A stretch of DNA of 64,000 nt from Pseudomonadota bacterium (GCA_020161665.1 JAIUPA010000006.1:1-64000), one strand, 5' to 3'; positions 9,994-19,441 are shown, numbered from the stretch's first letter. Numbers and translations: made by a program. Notes: a model not told the origin generated them from the letters alone.

Positions 9994-11364
9994 TCAGGCC
10001 TGCTGCACGGCCTTGCGCTCCAGACGGCGCAACTTGTCGAGAACCTGCTGGGAGGCGCTCTCCACATAGGTCAGCTCATCAAGAGCACCGGCAATATCGC
10101 CGCTGTTGTAGAGGCGAACGGCTTCGATACCGTGCTGGTGCACGCTGCAATGCGGCGCATCGAGGCTGACGAAATCCGCATCCGACGCAAACGAGCCGGA
10201 GCGTTCACCCTGATACCATTTGCCCAGACGGCAGGAACGGTGATCGGCCAGTTCGTTGAGACGCAGCGTGTCGCGGCCAACGATCATATTAGCGAGCCGC
10301 TTCTTCCAGATCGCGTGGTCGGACTGGGCAAGCTTCACCACCTTGCCCGGCACTTCGTTCTCGGCGAGCATCACAAGCTGACCATCGAGCGCCTTGTGCG
10401 CGGCACCCAAAACATCAACGAGGCGACCCATTTCGTCGGTCGATTTGGCCGTGCTTTCGGCAACGGCACCAATCCCGTTGGCAACGCCATCGGCCCCGGC
10501 ACGCTGCTCAACCAGCGCAACGGCAATACGGTCCACATTGTCGATGGCATCGTGGATCAGCTCACCGGCGCTGCCCAGCGACGCCTGCAGGCTTTCGAGC
10601 GATTGCGTGCCTTCCGCCGCACAACGGCGGCTTTCGTCCATGGAAGACACCATGGAGGTCAGACCGCTGTGAAGCTTGAGGATGATTTCGCTGATTTCAT
10701 GGGTCGCAGACGCCGTGCGGTCCGAAAGGGCCTTCACTTCCGCCGCAACAACGGCAAAGCCACGACCAGCGTCGCCCGCACGTGCCGCTTCCACGGCCGC
10801 ATTGATGGCCAGCATGTTGGTCTGCGAGGCAATCTTCTTGATGCCGGTCGAAATACCGGAAATGCGCTCAGACAGTTCCTCAATAGTTCCAATGCGGCGG
10901 CTCGTGTCATCAATGGCCGAATTGATGCGCTGCATACGCTCGCCCGCATAGCGAAGATCCGCTGAGCCGCGCTCGCAGGCATCCCCGGCGCGACGCGATT
11001 TCTGCGTGGCTTCCTGGCTGCGATCACCGATTTCACGCACGGTAGAGGCCATTTCCTCTGCCGCGGCCGAGATCGACTGCGCCTGGTCTTCCACCTGCCG
11101 GAAGTTGTAAAGGAGATTGGCCGAAAGCGTCGCCGTCTCGTTAATGCTGACCGCGGCATCGACCGTATTGTTGAGCGACTTCATGGTCATTTCGCGCATC
11201 CGGGCAATCAGGCGCGAAACGGCATTCGACAACGGATCACGCCCCACAGGCACGCGCATCAGATCACCCGCGAGCGCCGCTTCAATCGAGGTCACGAGGT
11301 CATCCTCATCAGCAATCTGATTGTCAAAAAGGCTCTGGGCAGCGGATGTCAATGCAGTCTCCAT
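9994..11364 (-). CDS. Soluble chemoreceptor with C-terminal CZB zinc-binding domain
   Basis: Cytoplasmic methyl-accepting protein of 456 residues with no membrane helix. The signalling tip [20 protein letters not shown] lies at 178-197. The C-terminus (about 340-450) is a chemoreceptor zinc-binding (CZB) domain: H350 in SDHAIWK, C378 in [10 protein letters not shown], and H405 and H409 in PHCSVHQHG, matching the three-His one-Cys site. CZB receptors are known to respond to zinc or reactive chlorine species. The ATG at 11364 is preferred over an in-frame TTG at 11379; no clear ribosome site precedes either, and a hairpin sits directly before the ATG. It is an orphan receptor with no che neighbours. 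Confidence 0.92.
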   Translation of the reverse strand: METALTSAAQSLFDNQIADEDDLVTSIEAALAGDLMRVPVGRDPLSNAVSRLIARMREMTMKSLNNTVDAAVSINETATLSANLLYNFRQVEDQAQSISAAAEEMASTVREIGDRSQEATQKSRRAGDACERGSADLRYAGERMQRINSAIDDTSRRIGTIEELSERISGISTGIKKIASQTNMLAINAAVEAARAGDAGRGFAVVAAEVKALSDRTASATHEISEIILKLHSGLTSMVSSMDESRRCAAEGTQSLESLQASLGSAGELIHDAIDNVDRIAVALVEQRAGADGVANGIGAVAESTAKSTDEMGRLVDVLGAAHKALDGQLVMLAENEVPGKVVKLAQSDHAIWKKRLANMIVGRDTLRLNELADHRSCRLGKWYQGERSGSFASDADFVSLDAPHCSVHQHGIEAVRLYNSGDIAGALDELTYVESASQQVLDKLRRLERKAVQQA

Positions 11365-11370
11365 CGTTAA

Positions 11371-11389
11371 CGGGCGCAACTAACGCCCG
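11371..11389 (-). promoter_or_regulatory. Hairpin in the leader of the CZB chemoreceptor gene
   Basis: CGGGCG / CGCCCG stem with a 7-base loop, ending 6 bases upstream of the ATG, where a ribosome site would normally lie. It may limit translation initiation; untested. Confidence 0.35.
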
Positions 11390-11526
11390 AAACTGAGGAG
11401 TAAACGTATTAGGTTAAGCGAAGCTTGATTTTTCGGGGAAATCTCGAATTCGTGCCGAAAAATTCAGCAAAAACGCCAACGCTTTTGCATCCCTTATACA
11501 ATTTTAACGATGTGTATTGACGGATA

Positions 11527-12351
11527 TCAGACCCAGAAATCCGGAATGGTCTCGGCAAGGCGCGGCCCGATCCTCAGCGGCGCTATCTTTTCGGCAAGGC
11601 CGGTGCGATCCGAAATCTCGACACCGACGCCACAGATGGTCGCAGGACCGTGCGCGGCCTCAAAACGCCCCTTCGGCATTTTCGAAATGAAACGGTTGAG
11701 CGGCTCTTCCTTTTCCATGCCAAGCGAACTGTCATAATCGCCGCACATGCCCGCATCCGACATATAGGCCGTGCCGCCATTGAGGATCTGGTGATCCGCC
11801 GTCGGCACATGCGTATGGGTTCCCACCACGAAGCTCGCGCGTCCGTCGACGAAATGGCCAAAGCACTGCTTTTCACTGGTCGCTTCGGCGTGGAAGTCGA
11901 AGACGATGGCATCGGCCTCTTCCTTCAGGGGGCAGGCCGCCAGAATGGCCTCCGCCGACTTGAAGGGATCATCAAGTTCCGGGTGCATGAACACGCGGCC
12001 CATAATGTTGGCGACCAGAACACGCGCGCCGTTGCGGGCATAAAAGAGACCGGAGCCCTTGCCCGGCGTCCCCGCCGGGTAATTGGCCGGGCGCAGGAAC
12101 TGGTCATGCCGGTCGCTGAAGGCCACGGCTTCCTTCTGGTCCCAGACATGGTTGCCGGTCGTCACCACATCGGCCCCGGCATTGATGGTTTCGAGGAAAA
12201 TGTCCTCGGTAATGCCAAAGCCGCCCGCCGCGTTCTCGCCATTGACGATCACGAAATCGAGTTTCAGGTCTGACACCAGTCCCGGCAACTTGTTCCAGAC
12301 CGCCGTGCGGCCCGTCTTGCCAACCAAGTCACCCAGAAACAGCAAACGCAT
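11527..12351 (-). CDS. YmdB-type metallophosphoesterase (TIGR00282 family)
   Basis: Cytoplasmic metallophosphoesterase of the TIGR00282/YmdB family; the Bacillus YmdB is a 2',3'-cyclic nucleotide phosphodiesterase influencing RNA turnover and multicellular behaviour. The 274-residue protein has FLGDLVGKTGR, VNGENAAGGFG, TTGNHVWD, a later VFDFHAEATSEK and VVGTHTHVPTAD, giving a full metal-binding set. It follows fau by 15 bases on the same strand, so the two are likely an operon. Whether it acts on cyclic nucleotides in this organism is inferred from homologues. Confidence 0.9.
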   Translation of the reverse strand: MRLLFLGDLVGKTGRTAVWNKLPGLVSDLKLDFVIVNGENAAGGFGITEDIFLETINAGADVVTTGNHVWDQKEAVAFSDRHDQFLRPANYPAGTPGKGSGLFYARNGARVLVANIMGRVFMHPELDDPFKSAEAILAACPLKEEADAIVFDFHAEATSEKQCFGHFVDGRASFVVGTHTHVPTADHQILNGGTAYMSDAGMCGDYDSSLGMEKEEPLNRFISKMPKGRFEAAHGPATICGVGVEISDRTGLAEKIAPLRIGPRLAETIPDFWV

Positions 12352-12366
12352 CGTCCAAAACCTTCG

Positions 12367-12939
12367 TCAAAACCAGAACAGGCCATTTTCCGTCAGCACA
12401 CCGTTCATCGGAATGTCATACGGCCCTGCGGGCACTTCTGCCACTTCCTGACACGCAAATGCAATGCCGATCAGGCGCGGATTCAGTTCCTTTTGTCGCA
12501 ATCGGGCAATCGCGCGGTCATAATGACCCGCTCCGTAGCCAATCCGGTTGCCCTGATGATCAAATGCCGAAAGCGGCATGAGGATGAGATCCGGCTCGAT
12601 GAGCGGTTGGTCGGTGGGCGGCCCCTTGGTGCCAAACCCGGTCTTGATCAGATCCAGCGCCGGATCATGCTGGCGAAAGACGATGGTTTCGCGGTCAATC
12701 ACCGCAGGCAGAGCCACCACAGCCCCCTGGGCGTGAAACATCTCAAGAAGCGGCATGATGTCAGCTTCGGAGCGGATGGGATAATAGCCGGAAATGACCA
12801 TGCCCGGCGAAACGTCGAGCCCGGCAAGCGCCGCCGCGCAGATGGCCCGGCTTTTCTCCGCCCGATCATCGGGGGAAAGCGCATCGCGCTCGCTCAGCCG
12901 CCCGGCTCGCAAACTGGCCTTGTCGAACCCGGAAACCAT
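12367..12939 (-). CDS. 5-formyltetrahydrofolate cyclo-ligase
   Basis: ATP-dependent enzyme converting 5-formyl-THF to 5,10-methenyl-THF, recycling the storage folate (fau/ygfA type). The 190-residue protein has the N-terminal basic region KASLRAGRLSERDALS, the substrate segment GYYPIRSEADIMPLL and the C-terminal signature LMPLSAFDHQGNRIGYGAGHYDR. In many bacteria this gene lies directly after 6S RNA; here the 6S gene is about 2 kb upstream on the same strand, with ppk2 and lysE in between. It probably forms an operon with the ymdB-like gene. Confidence 0.94.
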   Translation of the reverse strand: MVSGFDKASLRAGRLSERDALSPDDRAEKSRAICAAALAGLDVSPGMVISGYYPIRSEADIMPLLEMFHAQGAVVALPAVIDRETIVFRQHDPALDLIKTGFGTKGPPTDQPLIEPDLILMPLSAFDHQGNRIGYGAGHYDRAIARLRQKELNPRLIGIAFACQEVAEVPAGPYDIPMNGVLTENGLFWF

Positions 12940-13034
12940 GATCCCTCCCCGTCATCTCGAACAGGGAGGGACCATAAAACGTGACCCTGCGGCTGGAAAG
13001 CCCTGCCGCAGTTATCTAGGCTCACATGCCAAAC

Positions 13035-14105
13035 TTAGCGGGCGCGGCGTCCATCGGGATGCAGCGTCTTGCCGAGAATGCTGTCATCGCGACCGATCAC
13101 ATGCGCCGACGATCCGACAATCAGCGGATCGGGCTCATCCACCACAGCCTCACCCTTCTTGCGATAGGGCAGCGAGGACAGGAAGTGGCGCATGCAGTTC
13201 AGGCGCGCGCGCTTCTTGTCATCCGACTTGATGATGGTCCACGGCGCATCCGCCGTATCGGTGAAGAAGAACATCGACTCTTTCGCTTCGGTGTAATCGT
13301 CCCACTTGCCGAGCGACGCCTTGTCGATGGGCGACAGCTTCCACTGCTTCAACGGGTCGGTCTCACGCTGCTTGAAGCGACGGGCCTGTTCCTCACGCGT
13401 CACCGAGAACCAGTATTTGAAGACGCGGATGCCGGAGCGAACCATCATCTTTTCCAGTTCCGGGCACTCGCGCATGAACTCCAGATAGTCGTTCGGCGTG
13501 CAGAACCCCATGACGCGCTCGACACCGGCACGATTGTACCAGGAGCGGTCGAAGAACACGATTTCACCACCGGCGGGCAGGTGTTCCAGATAGCGCTGGA
13601 AATACCACTGCGTCTTTTCGCGCTCGGTCGGCTTTTCCAGGGCCACGACACGCGCACCGCGCGGGTTGAGATGTTCCATATAACGCTTGATCGTGCCGCC
13701 CTTGCCGGCAGCATCGCGGCCTTCAAAGATCACCACGATCTTCTGGCCGGTTTCCTTGACCCAGTTCTGGGCCTTCAGAAGCTCGACCTGCAGATGCTCC
13801 ATCTGCGCCTCATAGGCCTTGTTGCCCATGCGGTTCTTGTAAGGATATTCGCCCGTCTCGAAGGTCTGGCGGATCGCCTCCGGGTCCTTGCGCAGGCTGC
13901 GCACATCGAAATGGCGCTCCACGGCCGGCGTGGGAAGCGTGTCGATGATCGACGGTGCGTCCACAACTTCAGGCTCGGAAATCACTTCGACAGGGGCCTC
14001 AAACGGTGCCGGATTGGGCTGTTCTTGATAGTCCGTGGTAAACGCCGGGGCGTTGTTGTCGGAATAATAGGTTTGCATCGGTGCGTTGTTGTTGTCGTCC
14101 GTCAT
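13035..14105 (-). CDS. ppk2: Polyphosphate kinase 2 family protein
   Basis: PPK2 enzymes phosphorylate nucleoside mono- or diphosphates with polyphosphate. The 356-residue protein has Walker A EGRDAAGKGGT at 128-138, the GARVVALEKPTEREKTQWYFQ stretch in two adjoining parts, and the Walker B/lid region FFDRSWYNRAGVERVMGF. The first 60 residues are Asn/Pro/Glu-rich and look disordered, an extension beyond the catalytic core. The ATG at 14105 follows AGGGA; a longer frame exists but lacks support. An FNR-type box lies 67 bases upstream. Whether it prefers ADP or GDP cannot be told. Confidence 0.92.
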   Translation of the reverse strand: MTDDNNNAPMQTYYSDNNAPAFTTDYQEQPNPAPFEAPVEVISEPEVVDAPSIIDTLPTPAVERHFDVRSLRKDPEAIRQTFETGEYPYKNRMGNKAYEAQMEHLQVELLKAQNWVKETGQKIVVIFEGRDAAGKGGTIKRYMEHLNPRGARVVALEKPTEREKTQWYFQRYLEHLPAGGEIVFFDRSWYNRAGVERVMGFCTPNDYLEFMRECPELEKMMVRSGIRVFKYWFSVTREEQARRFKQRETDPLKQWKLSPIDKASLGKWDDYTEAKESMFFFTDTADAPWTIIKSDDKKRARLNCMRHFLSSLPYRKKGEAVVDEPDPLIVGSSAHVIGRDDSILGKTLHPDGRRAR

Positions 14106-14171
14106 CCGGTCCCTGTCCTCTCCTTGAAAATTAACACAAGGCAAGTTTCCGCCCGCGACCAAGTGGCGGCA

Positions 14172-14185
14172 TTGATCGAAATCAA
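14172..14185. promoter_or_regulatory. FNR/FixK-type binding site
   Basis: TTGATCGAAATCAA is a perfect match to the TTGAT-N4-ATCAA consensus of FNR/FixK/FnrL regulators and sits in a longer palindrome (GCATTGAT / ATCAATGC). It lies in the divergent region between ppk2 and lysE, 67 bases from the ppk2 start and 101 from the lysE start, so it could control either gene in response to oxygen. Confidence 0.65.
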
Positions 14186-14285
14186 TGCGTATGACTTATT
14201 TCGGACGACTGGCACGCCATGTATTCTTGGCGTATGCAAGGTGTCGCATACCCCGCCGTCCGACAAGTCAAAACGTGGTGTTTCC

Positions 14286-14915
14286 ATGACGCTCCAGACC
14301 ATCCTGTGGTTCATTCCGGCCTGCTTCGCGCTCAACATGGCCTTCGGTCCGAACAACCTTCTGGCGCTGACCAATGCCGCCCGTCAGGGCATGGCGATGA
14401 CGCTGCTCGCCTCGCTCGGTCGCCTTGTCGCCTTCACCATGATGATCACCGTGACCGCCCTTGGCCTCGGCGCGATCCTGCTGGCCTCGGAAGTCATCTT
14501 CCAGGCGGTGAAATGGGCCGGCGCGGCCTATCTGGTCTGGCTCGGCATCAAGCTGATGCGGGCTGGAACCCCGGCGCTCGCGTCGCTGGGCGACGCCCCG
14601 AAGCAATCATCGCTGAAAGAACTGGCCCGCCAGGAATTCCTGATTGCCATTGGCAACCCCAAGGCCATCCTGATTTTCACGGCCTTCTTCCCGCAATTCA
14701 TCGATAGCGCCCATTATCTGGCAAGCTTTGCCGTGCTCGGCGCCATTTTTCTGGTGCTGGAGTTTGCGGCCATCGCCGTCTATGCGCTGCTCGGCATTCG
14801 CCTTCGCGCGCTGACCCGTCAGGCCCGGAATTTCCGCATCATGAACCGCATCAGCGGTGCCTTGATGATTGCTTTCGGCTGCATGCTGGCGCTCGCCAGA
14901 CGCCCCGCGACCTGA
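14286..14915 (+). CDS. LysE/RhtB family exporter
   Basis: Inner-membrane amino-acid exporter of 209 residues with about six helices. It has the family start MTLQTILWFIPACFALNMAF followed by GPNNLLALTNAARQG, and the loop IGNPKAILIFTAFFPQFI. The frame stays open for 420 codons upstream across ppk2, but that part is the mirror of ppk2; the ATG at 14286 begins the family homology. The ribosome site is weak (GTGGTG). Substrate unknown; RhtB-type members export homoserine, threonine or related compounds. An FNR-type box lies about 100 bases upstream. Confidence 0.9.
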   Translation: MTLQTILWFIPACFALNMAFGPNNLLALTNAARQGMAMTLLASLGRLVAFTMMITVTALGLGAILLASEVIFQAVKWAGAAYLVWLGIKLMRAGTPALASLGDAPKQSSLKELARQEFLIAIGNPKAILIFTAFFPQFIDSAHYLASFAVLGAIFLVLEFAAIAVYALLGIRLRALTRQARNFRIMNRISGALMIAFGCMLALARRPAT

Positions 14916-14929
14916 AGCTGAAATCCTCG

Positions 14930-15103
14930 GCAAAAAAGGGAAAGTGCGATCCACACAACCGATGGAAAGTTACGATCCTGGGTGCCTACAAACGTAGGTG
15001 GGCGCCATATGTCCAAGCCCACGGGCCTGGTCAGGGACAGCTCCCTTTGGATCGAGTATGGCCCCAGGGATGTGGTATCCTGTCGAGAGGCGCAGACCGC
15101 ATA
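14930..15103 (-). ncRNA. ssrS: 6S RNA
   Basis: 6S RNA binds the housekeeping sigma-70 RNA polymerase and mimics an open promoter. Read on the minus strand, the RNA has a closing stem formed by 15094-15101 with 14945-14952 (UGCGGUCU / GGAUCGCA), an inner stem CCUGGGGCC / GGCaCCCAGG, a central region with AAAGGGAGCUGUCCCU, a GUGGGC / GCCCAC hairpin and CUACGUUUGUAG. These are features of the alphaproteobacterial type, about 160 nt. It ends in a U-run (14934-14939) and lies 64 bases downstream of zapA, the usual place. Exact ends are inferred from the stem. Confidence 0.88.
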
Positions 15104-15166
15104 GGAGATATAGAGAGAAATCCACGCGTTCGCCAGTGGCATCGGCGACAATTCGAATGCGGGCGA

Positions 15167-15547
15167 TCAGTTGACCTGCGTGGCCGCCGGGCGCGATGAA
15201 AGCTTGACCGCCAGCGCGTTGATGCGGCTCGTCATCTCCTCGACAACGGCGGTCAGTTGCTGGTCGCGCTCGTCACGGGCGCTGGCCGTGCCGTCCCGGT
15301 TGTTGCGAAGCGCCTCCACTTCGGCGGTCAAGGCAGCCACCTGACGCGACAGCTCCGTCATTTCATCCATGACCATGATGCCCGCCATCACGGTGATGCG
15401 CAGATCGCCAATCTCGCCGAACTGGCCTTTGAGATGCCCGACATAACGGTCAAAACGGCTGGCGAGGTCGATGAGGTGCTGCTCCTGCCCCTCCTCGCAG
15501 GCCATGCGATAGGCCTTGCCGTCGATGGATACCGTTACCTGTGCCAT
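15167..15547 (-). CDS. zapA: Cell division protein ZapA
   Basis: ZapA binds and bundles FtsZ filaments at the division site. The 126-residue protein has the N-terminal MAQVTVSIDGKAYRMACEEG and the helix HLIDLASRFDRYVGHLKGQ, then a long coiled coil (TELSRQVAALTAEVEALRNN onward) used for dimerisation. It lies between DUF4164 and 6S RNA on the same strand, a conserved order in this group. Confidence 0.94.
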   Translation of the reverse strand: MAQVTVSIDGKAYRMACEEGQEQHLIDLASRFDRYVGHLKGQFGEIGDLRITVMAGIMVMDEMTELSRQVAALTAEVEALRNNRDGTASARDERDQQLTAVVEEMTSRINALAVKLSSRPAATQVN

Positions 15548-15619
15548 GCTTGCCTGTCCGTTCCCTGCATTCCCGCGCGCTCTGGCTCTAAAGCCCCGAA
15601 GACGGAAAAAGCGACAAGA

Positions 15620-15892
15620 TTAGCGGTCGAGAACCGCCCTGATCGTTTCCATCGCCGTCACCAGACGCCGCGAAACCTCACGATTGACCTCTTCAAGACG
15701 GTTGGCCCTGAATTCAGCCTGATCGAGTTCCTGCGCCAGCCGGGCGCGGTCGGCATGAACCCGGCGCACTTCATTATCCGCATCGCCGTTTTCGCGCTCG
15801 CGCTCGACCCGTACATCGACGGCGTTTTCAAGGGCGAGCATGGCCGCCCTTAACCCGGCAAACGCCGATTCCACCGTTTTTCCTGTCGACAT
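15620..15892 (-). CDS. DUF4164 coiled-coil protein
   Basis: Small 90-residue protein of the DUF4164 family, found next to zapA in Hyphomicrobiales and of unknown function. From the ATG at 15892 it starts MSTGKTVESAFAGLRAAMLA and is almost wholly helical, with a charged coiled coil ENAVDVRVERERE and EVRRVHADRARLAQELDQAE. Genomic position upstream of zapA, 72 bases apart, suggests a division-related role, but that is inference. A longer frame adding 26 residues lacks the family start. Confidence 0.85.
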   Translation of the reverse strand: MSTGKTVESAFAGLRAAMLALENAVDVRVERERENGDADNEVRRVHADRARLAQELDQAEFRANRLEEVNREVSRRLVTAMETIRAVLDR

Positions 15893-16216
15893 GCTTCGTA
15901 TTCCCGGCCTTCTCGCAGTCACATCGAATCGCCCGAAAGCGCCTTGACCTTGATCAGGAAGCATATTCACCGGCAGGTCGCCGCGTCAACAAAAGCAACA
16001 GACACGGGCGCGACAGGCTGTGGACGACGCCTGAGCGTCACGACCGCGTTGTGATCAATTGCTACAGGGCTGTGATTATCGGGGGAGAGAAGCCGTTGAT
16101 AAGGCCGTCCGCGCCCCGGATTTGTTGACATAAACCGCGCAACTGCTATGGAACAGGCCGCTTCCGGCAGCATTTCCGTCTTCAACACATTTACGCCGGA
16201 AAACTAAGGGACGATC
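15893..16216. other. Intergenic region between DUF4164 and tkt (324 bases)
   Basis: Divergent promoter region. The tkt-proximal part holds a good sigma-70 type promoter (16125-16152). I see no ORF, RNA gene or long repeat in the remainder, which should also contain the DUF4164-zapA promoter. Confidence 0.5.
16125..16152 (+). promoter_or_regulatory. Probable tkt promoter
   Basis: TTGACA (16125-16130), 16-base spacer, TATGGA (16147-16152). This would give a leader of roughly 57 bases before the tkt ATG. Confidence 0.5.
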
Positions 16217-18199
16217 ATGATCTCGAGAGAAAAGCACAACCAGATGGCCAATGCGATCCGCTTCCTGTCCATGGATGCGGTCGAAAAGGCGAAGTCCGGC
16301 CATCCGGGCCTTCCGATGGGCGCAGCCGATATCGCGACCGTCCTCTTTACCCGTTTCCTCAGCTTCGACCCGAAGACCCCGAACTGGCCGGACCGCGACC
16401 GTTTCGTGCTGTCCGCCGGTCACGGCTCCATGCTTCTTTATTCTCTGCTCTATCTCACCGGCTACGAGGACATGAGCATCGAGGACATCAAGCAGTTCCG
16501 CCAGCTTGGAGCCAAGACCGCCGGCCACCCGGAATACGGCCACGCCTCGGGCATTGAAATGACCACCGGCCCGCTCGGTCAGGGCATTGCCACCGCCGTT
16601 GGCATGGCCATTGCCGAACGCAAGCTTTCCACCGAGTTCGGCGCTTCCGTGCAGAACCACTACACCTACGTGCTCGTCGGCGACGGTTGCCTGATGGAAG
16701 GCGTCAGCCAGGAAGCCATTGCGCTCGCCGGTCATCTGAAGCTCAACAAGATGATCGTTCTGTGGGACGACAACAACATCACCATTGATGGCGCTGTCTC
16801 CGTGTCCGATTCCACCGATCAGCATGCCCGCTTCCGCGCCTGCAACTGGAACACCCTTGCCGTTGACGGCCATGATCCGGATGCGATTGCCGCTGCCATC
16901 GAGGAAGCCAAGAAGTCCGACAAGCCGACCATGATCGCTTGCAAAACGGTGATCGGTTTCGGCTCACCGAACAAGGCTGGCACGCACAAGGTGCACGGCT
17001 CGCCGCTCGGCGCGGAAGAAATTGCCGCAACGCGCGTCGCGCTCGGCTGGGATGCCGAACCCTTCGTCGTTCCGGCGGAAGTTCTCGATGCCTGGCGTCT
17101 GGCCGGTCTGCGTTCCACCAAGGCCCGCAAGGACTGGGAAGCCCGCCTTTGCGCCCTGCCCGCTGAAAAGAAGACCGAGTTCGAGCGCCGCTTTGCCGGT
17201 GAACTGCCGGGCGGCTTCGATGCGGCGATCTCCGCCTACAAGAAGAAGCTGGCCGAAACCAAGCCGGTGGTCGCCACCCGCAAGGCATCGGAAGATGCTC
17301 TGGAAGTCATCAACGGCGTTCTGATCGAAACCATTGGCGGCTCCGCCGACCTGACGGGCTCGAACAACACCAAGACCAGCCAGACGGCCTCCATCACGCC
17401 GACCGACTTCTCCGGTCGCTACCTGCATTACGGCGTGCGCGAGCACGGCATGGCTGCTGCCATGAACGGGATTGCGCTGCATGGCGGCCTGATCCCCTAT
17501 TCCGGCGGCTTCCTGATCTTCTCGGACTATTGCCGTCCGTCGATCCGACTCGCCGCTCTGATGGGAATTCGCGCCATTCACGTTCTGACGCACGATTCCA
17601 TCGGCCTTGGCGAAGATGGCCCGACCCACCAGCCGGTGGAACACGTGGCCTCGCTGCGCGCCATTCCGAACCTTGCCGTCTACCGCCCGGCCGACGCCAC
17701 GGAAACGGCCGAGTGCTGGCAGCTGGCCCTTGAGGACAAGGAGCGTCCGTCGGCCATTGCGTTGACCCGCCAGAACCTCATTGCCGCCCGCACCGAGTTC
17801 TCGGAAAAGAACCTCTGCGCTGCTGGCGCCTATGACATTGCCCCGGCAGATGGCGCTCAGGTGACGATCTTCGCCACCGGCTCGGAAGTCGAAATCGCTC
17901 TTGCCGCCCGCAAGGTGCTGGAAGAGAAGAAGATTTCCACCCGCGTCGTGTCGGTTCCCTGCTTCGAACTGTTCCATGAACAGCCGGAAGCCTACCGCAA
18001 GGCGATCATCGGCAACTCGCCGGTCAAGATCGCCGTTGAGGCTGGTATCCGTCAGGGCTGGGATGAAATCATCGGTTCGGATGGCGTCTTCATCGGCATG
18101 AAGTCCTTCGGTGCTTCGGGTCCGTACAAGGAGCTGTACGAGCACTTCGGCATTACTGCGGGTGCAATTGTCGCAGCCGCTGAATCCAAGCTTGCATAA
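16217..18199 (+). CDS. tkt: Transketolase
   Basis: Thiamine-diphosphate enzyme moving two-carbon units between sugar phosphates in the non-oxidative pentose phosphate pathway. The 660-residue protein is full length, with [19 protein letters not shown], the ThDP motif beginning [13 protein letters not shown] and ending [16 protein letters not shown], the glutamate of [19 protein letters not shown] and the C-terminal VSVPCFELF domain. It lies 63 bases upstream of gap and begins a tkt-gap-pgk cluster serving central carbon metabolism. Confidence 0.97.
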   Translation: MISREKHNQMANAIRFLSMDAVEKAKSGHPGLPMGAADIATVLFTRFLSFDPKTPNWPDRDRFVLSAGHGSMLLYSLLYLTGYEDMSIEDIKQFRQLGAKTAGHPEYGHASGIEMTTGPLGQGIATAVGMAIAERKLSTEFGASVQNHYTYVLVGDGCLMEGVSQEAIALAGHLKLNKMIVLWDDNNITIDGAVSVSDSTDQHARFRACNWNTLAVDGHDPDAIAAAIEEAKKSDKPTMIACKTVIGFGSPNKAGTHKVHGSPLGAEEIAATRVALGWDAEPFVVPAEVLDAWRLAGLRSTKARKDWEARLCALPAEKKTEFERRFAGELPGGFDAAISAYKKKLAETKPVVATRKASEDALEVINGVLIETIGGSADLTGSNNTKTSQTASITPTDFSGRYLHYGVREHGMAAAMNGIALHGGLIPYSGGFLIFSDYCRPSIRLAALMGIRAIHVLTHDSIGLGEDGPTHQPVEHVASLRAIPNLAVYRPADATETAECWQLALEDKERPSAIALTRQNLIAARTEFSEKNLCAAGAYDIAPADGAQVTIFATGSEVEIALAARKVLEEKKISTRVVSVPCFELFHEQPEAYRKAIIGNSPVKIAVEAGIRQGWDEIIGSDGVFIGMKSFGASGPYKELYEHFGITAGAIVAAAESKLA

Positions 18200-18262
18200 A
18201 TCACCGCAAAGTTCTTTTGTGCGAATTGACTGAATCCAAACCTGATAAGCGGGAGTGAAACA

Positions 18263-19264
18263 ATGACTGTAAAGGTTGCCATCAACGGCTTTGGCCGTAT
18301 CGGTCGTAACGTACTGCGCGCCATCATCGAGTCGGGCCGCACCGACATCGAAGTGGTTGCCATCAACGACCTCGGCCCGGTTGAAACCAACGCTCACCTG
18401 ATCCGTTACGACAGCGTGCACGGCAAGTTCCCGGGCACCGTGAAGGTTGACGGCGACACCATCGACGTGGGTCGCGGCCCGATCAAGGTCACCGCCATCC
18501 GCGATCCGAAGGAACTGCCGTGGGCCGACGTTGACGTTGCCATGGAATGCACGGGCATCTTCACCACGAAGGAAAAGGCCGCCGCACACCTCGCCAACGG
18601 TTCCAAGCGCGTCCTCGTCTCCGCACCGTGCGACAACGCTGACAAGACGATCGTTTACGGCGTGAACCACAGCTCGCTCACCAAGGATGACCTGGTGATC
18701 TCGAACGCTTCGTGCACCACGAACTGCCTGGCTCCGGTTGCCTACGTCCTGCAGAAGGCCTTCGGCATCGAGAAGGGCTACATGACGACGATTCACTCCT
18801 ACACGGGTGACCAGCCGACGCTCGACACGCTGCACAAGGACCTCTACCGCGCCCGCGCTGCTGCCATGTCGATGATCCCGACCTCGACCGGCGCTGCCAA
18901 GGCTGTGGGTCTGGTTCTGCCGGAACTGAAGGGCAAGCTCGACGGTTCGTCGATCCGCGTGCCGACCCCGAACGTCTCGGTCGTCGACCTGAAGTTCGTT
19001 CCCTCGCGCAACGTCACGAAGGAAGAAGTCAACGCTGCCATCAAGGCCGCTTCGGAAGGCGAACTGAAGGGCATCCTCGGCTACGTCACCGAGCCGCTCG
19101 TCTCCATCGACTTCAACCACGACAGCCACTCCTCGAGCTTTGCTGCTGACCAGACCAAGGTTCTGGAAGGCAACCTCGTGCGCGTTCTGTCCTGGTACGA
19201 CAACGAGTGGGGCTTCTCCTGCCGCATGTCCGACACGGCTGTCGCCATCGGCAAGCTGCTCTAA
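18263..19264 (+). CDS. gap: Glyceraldehyde-3-phosphate dehydrogenase, type I
   Basis: Converts glyceraldehyde-3-phosphate and NAD+ to 1,3-bisphosphoglycerate. The 333-residue protein has the Rossmann motif [10 protein letters not shown], an aspartate after the second strand (VAINDLG) that favours NAD over NADP, catalytic C151 in SNASCTTNC and the histidine in TIHSYTGDQ. Codon use is strongly biased, as expected for an abundant protein. It is followed by an intrinsic terminator, so pgk has its own promoter. Confidence 0.97.
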   Translation: MTVKVAINGFGRIGRNVLRAIIESGRTDIEVVAINDLGPVETNAHLIRYDSVHGKFPGTVKVDGDTIDVGRGPIKVTAIRDPKELPWADVDVAMECTGIFTTKEKAAAHLANGSKRVLVSAPCDNADKTIVYGVNHSSLTKDDLVISNASCTTNCLAPVAYVLQKAFGIEKGYMTTIHSYTGDQPTLDTLHKDLYRARAAAMSMIPTSTGAAKAVGLVLPELKGKLDGSSIRVPTPNVSVVDLKFVPSRNVTKEEVNAAIKAASEGELKGILGYVTEPLVSIDFNHDSHSSSFAADQTKVLEGNLVRVLSWYDNEWGFSCRMSDTAVAIGKLL

Positions 19265-19295
19265 GCTTTTTGCCTCCGGCAAATGGAATAAAGAA

Positions 19296-19325
19296 GGCTG
19301 CATCCACAGGATGCGGCCTTTTTTC
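19296..19325 (+). terminator. Intrinsic terminator of gap
   Basis: GGCTGCATCC (19296-19305) pairs with GGATGCGGCC (19309-19318, one G-U pair), loop ACA, followed by a T-run. Confidence 0.85.
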
Positions 19326-19412
19326 ATGGCACCGCCCCGGCCCTTGAATTGCCATTTAAATCGTTACAATTGCGCAATGACAAAAAAGCAAAAAGGTCTG
19401 ATTATCGAGGCG

Positions 19413-19441
19413 CTTGCGTCCGTAAACGGTCCGTGTATGGT
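19413..19441 (+). promoter_or_regulatory. Probable pgk promoter
   Basis: CTTGCG (19413-19418), 17-base spacer, TATGGT (19436-19441), 40 bases before the pgk ATG. A small palindrome CCGTAAACGG lies in the spacer and could be an operator. Confidence 0.45.

Noticed and set aside
13026..14285. Upstream part of a 629-codon frame ending in lysE
   Set aside because: The first 420 codons mirror ppk2; LysE homology begins at the ATG at 14286.
16964..19327. 787-codon open frame antisense to tkt and gap
   Set aside because: It spans two real genes and their intergenic gap on the opposite strand and has no recognisable family.
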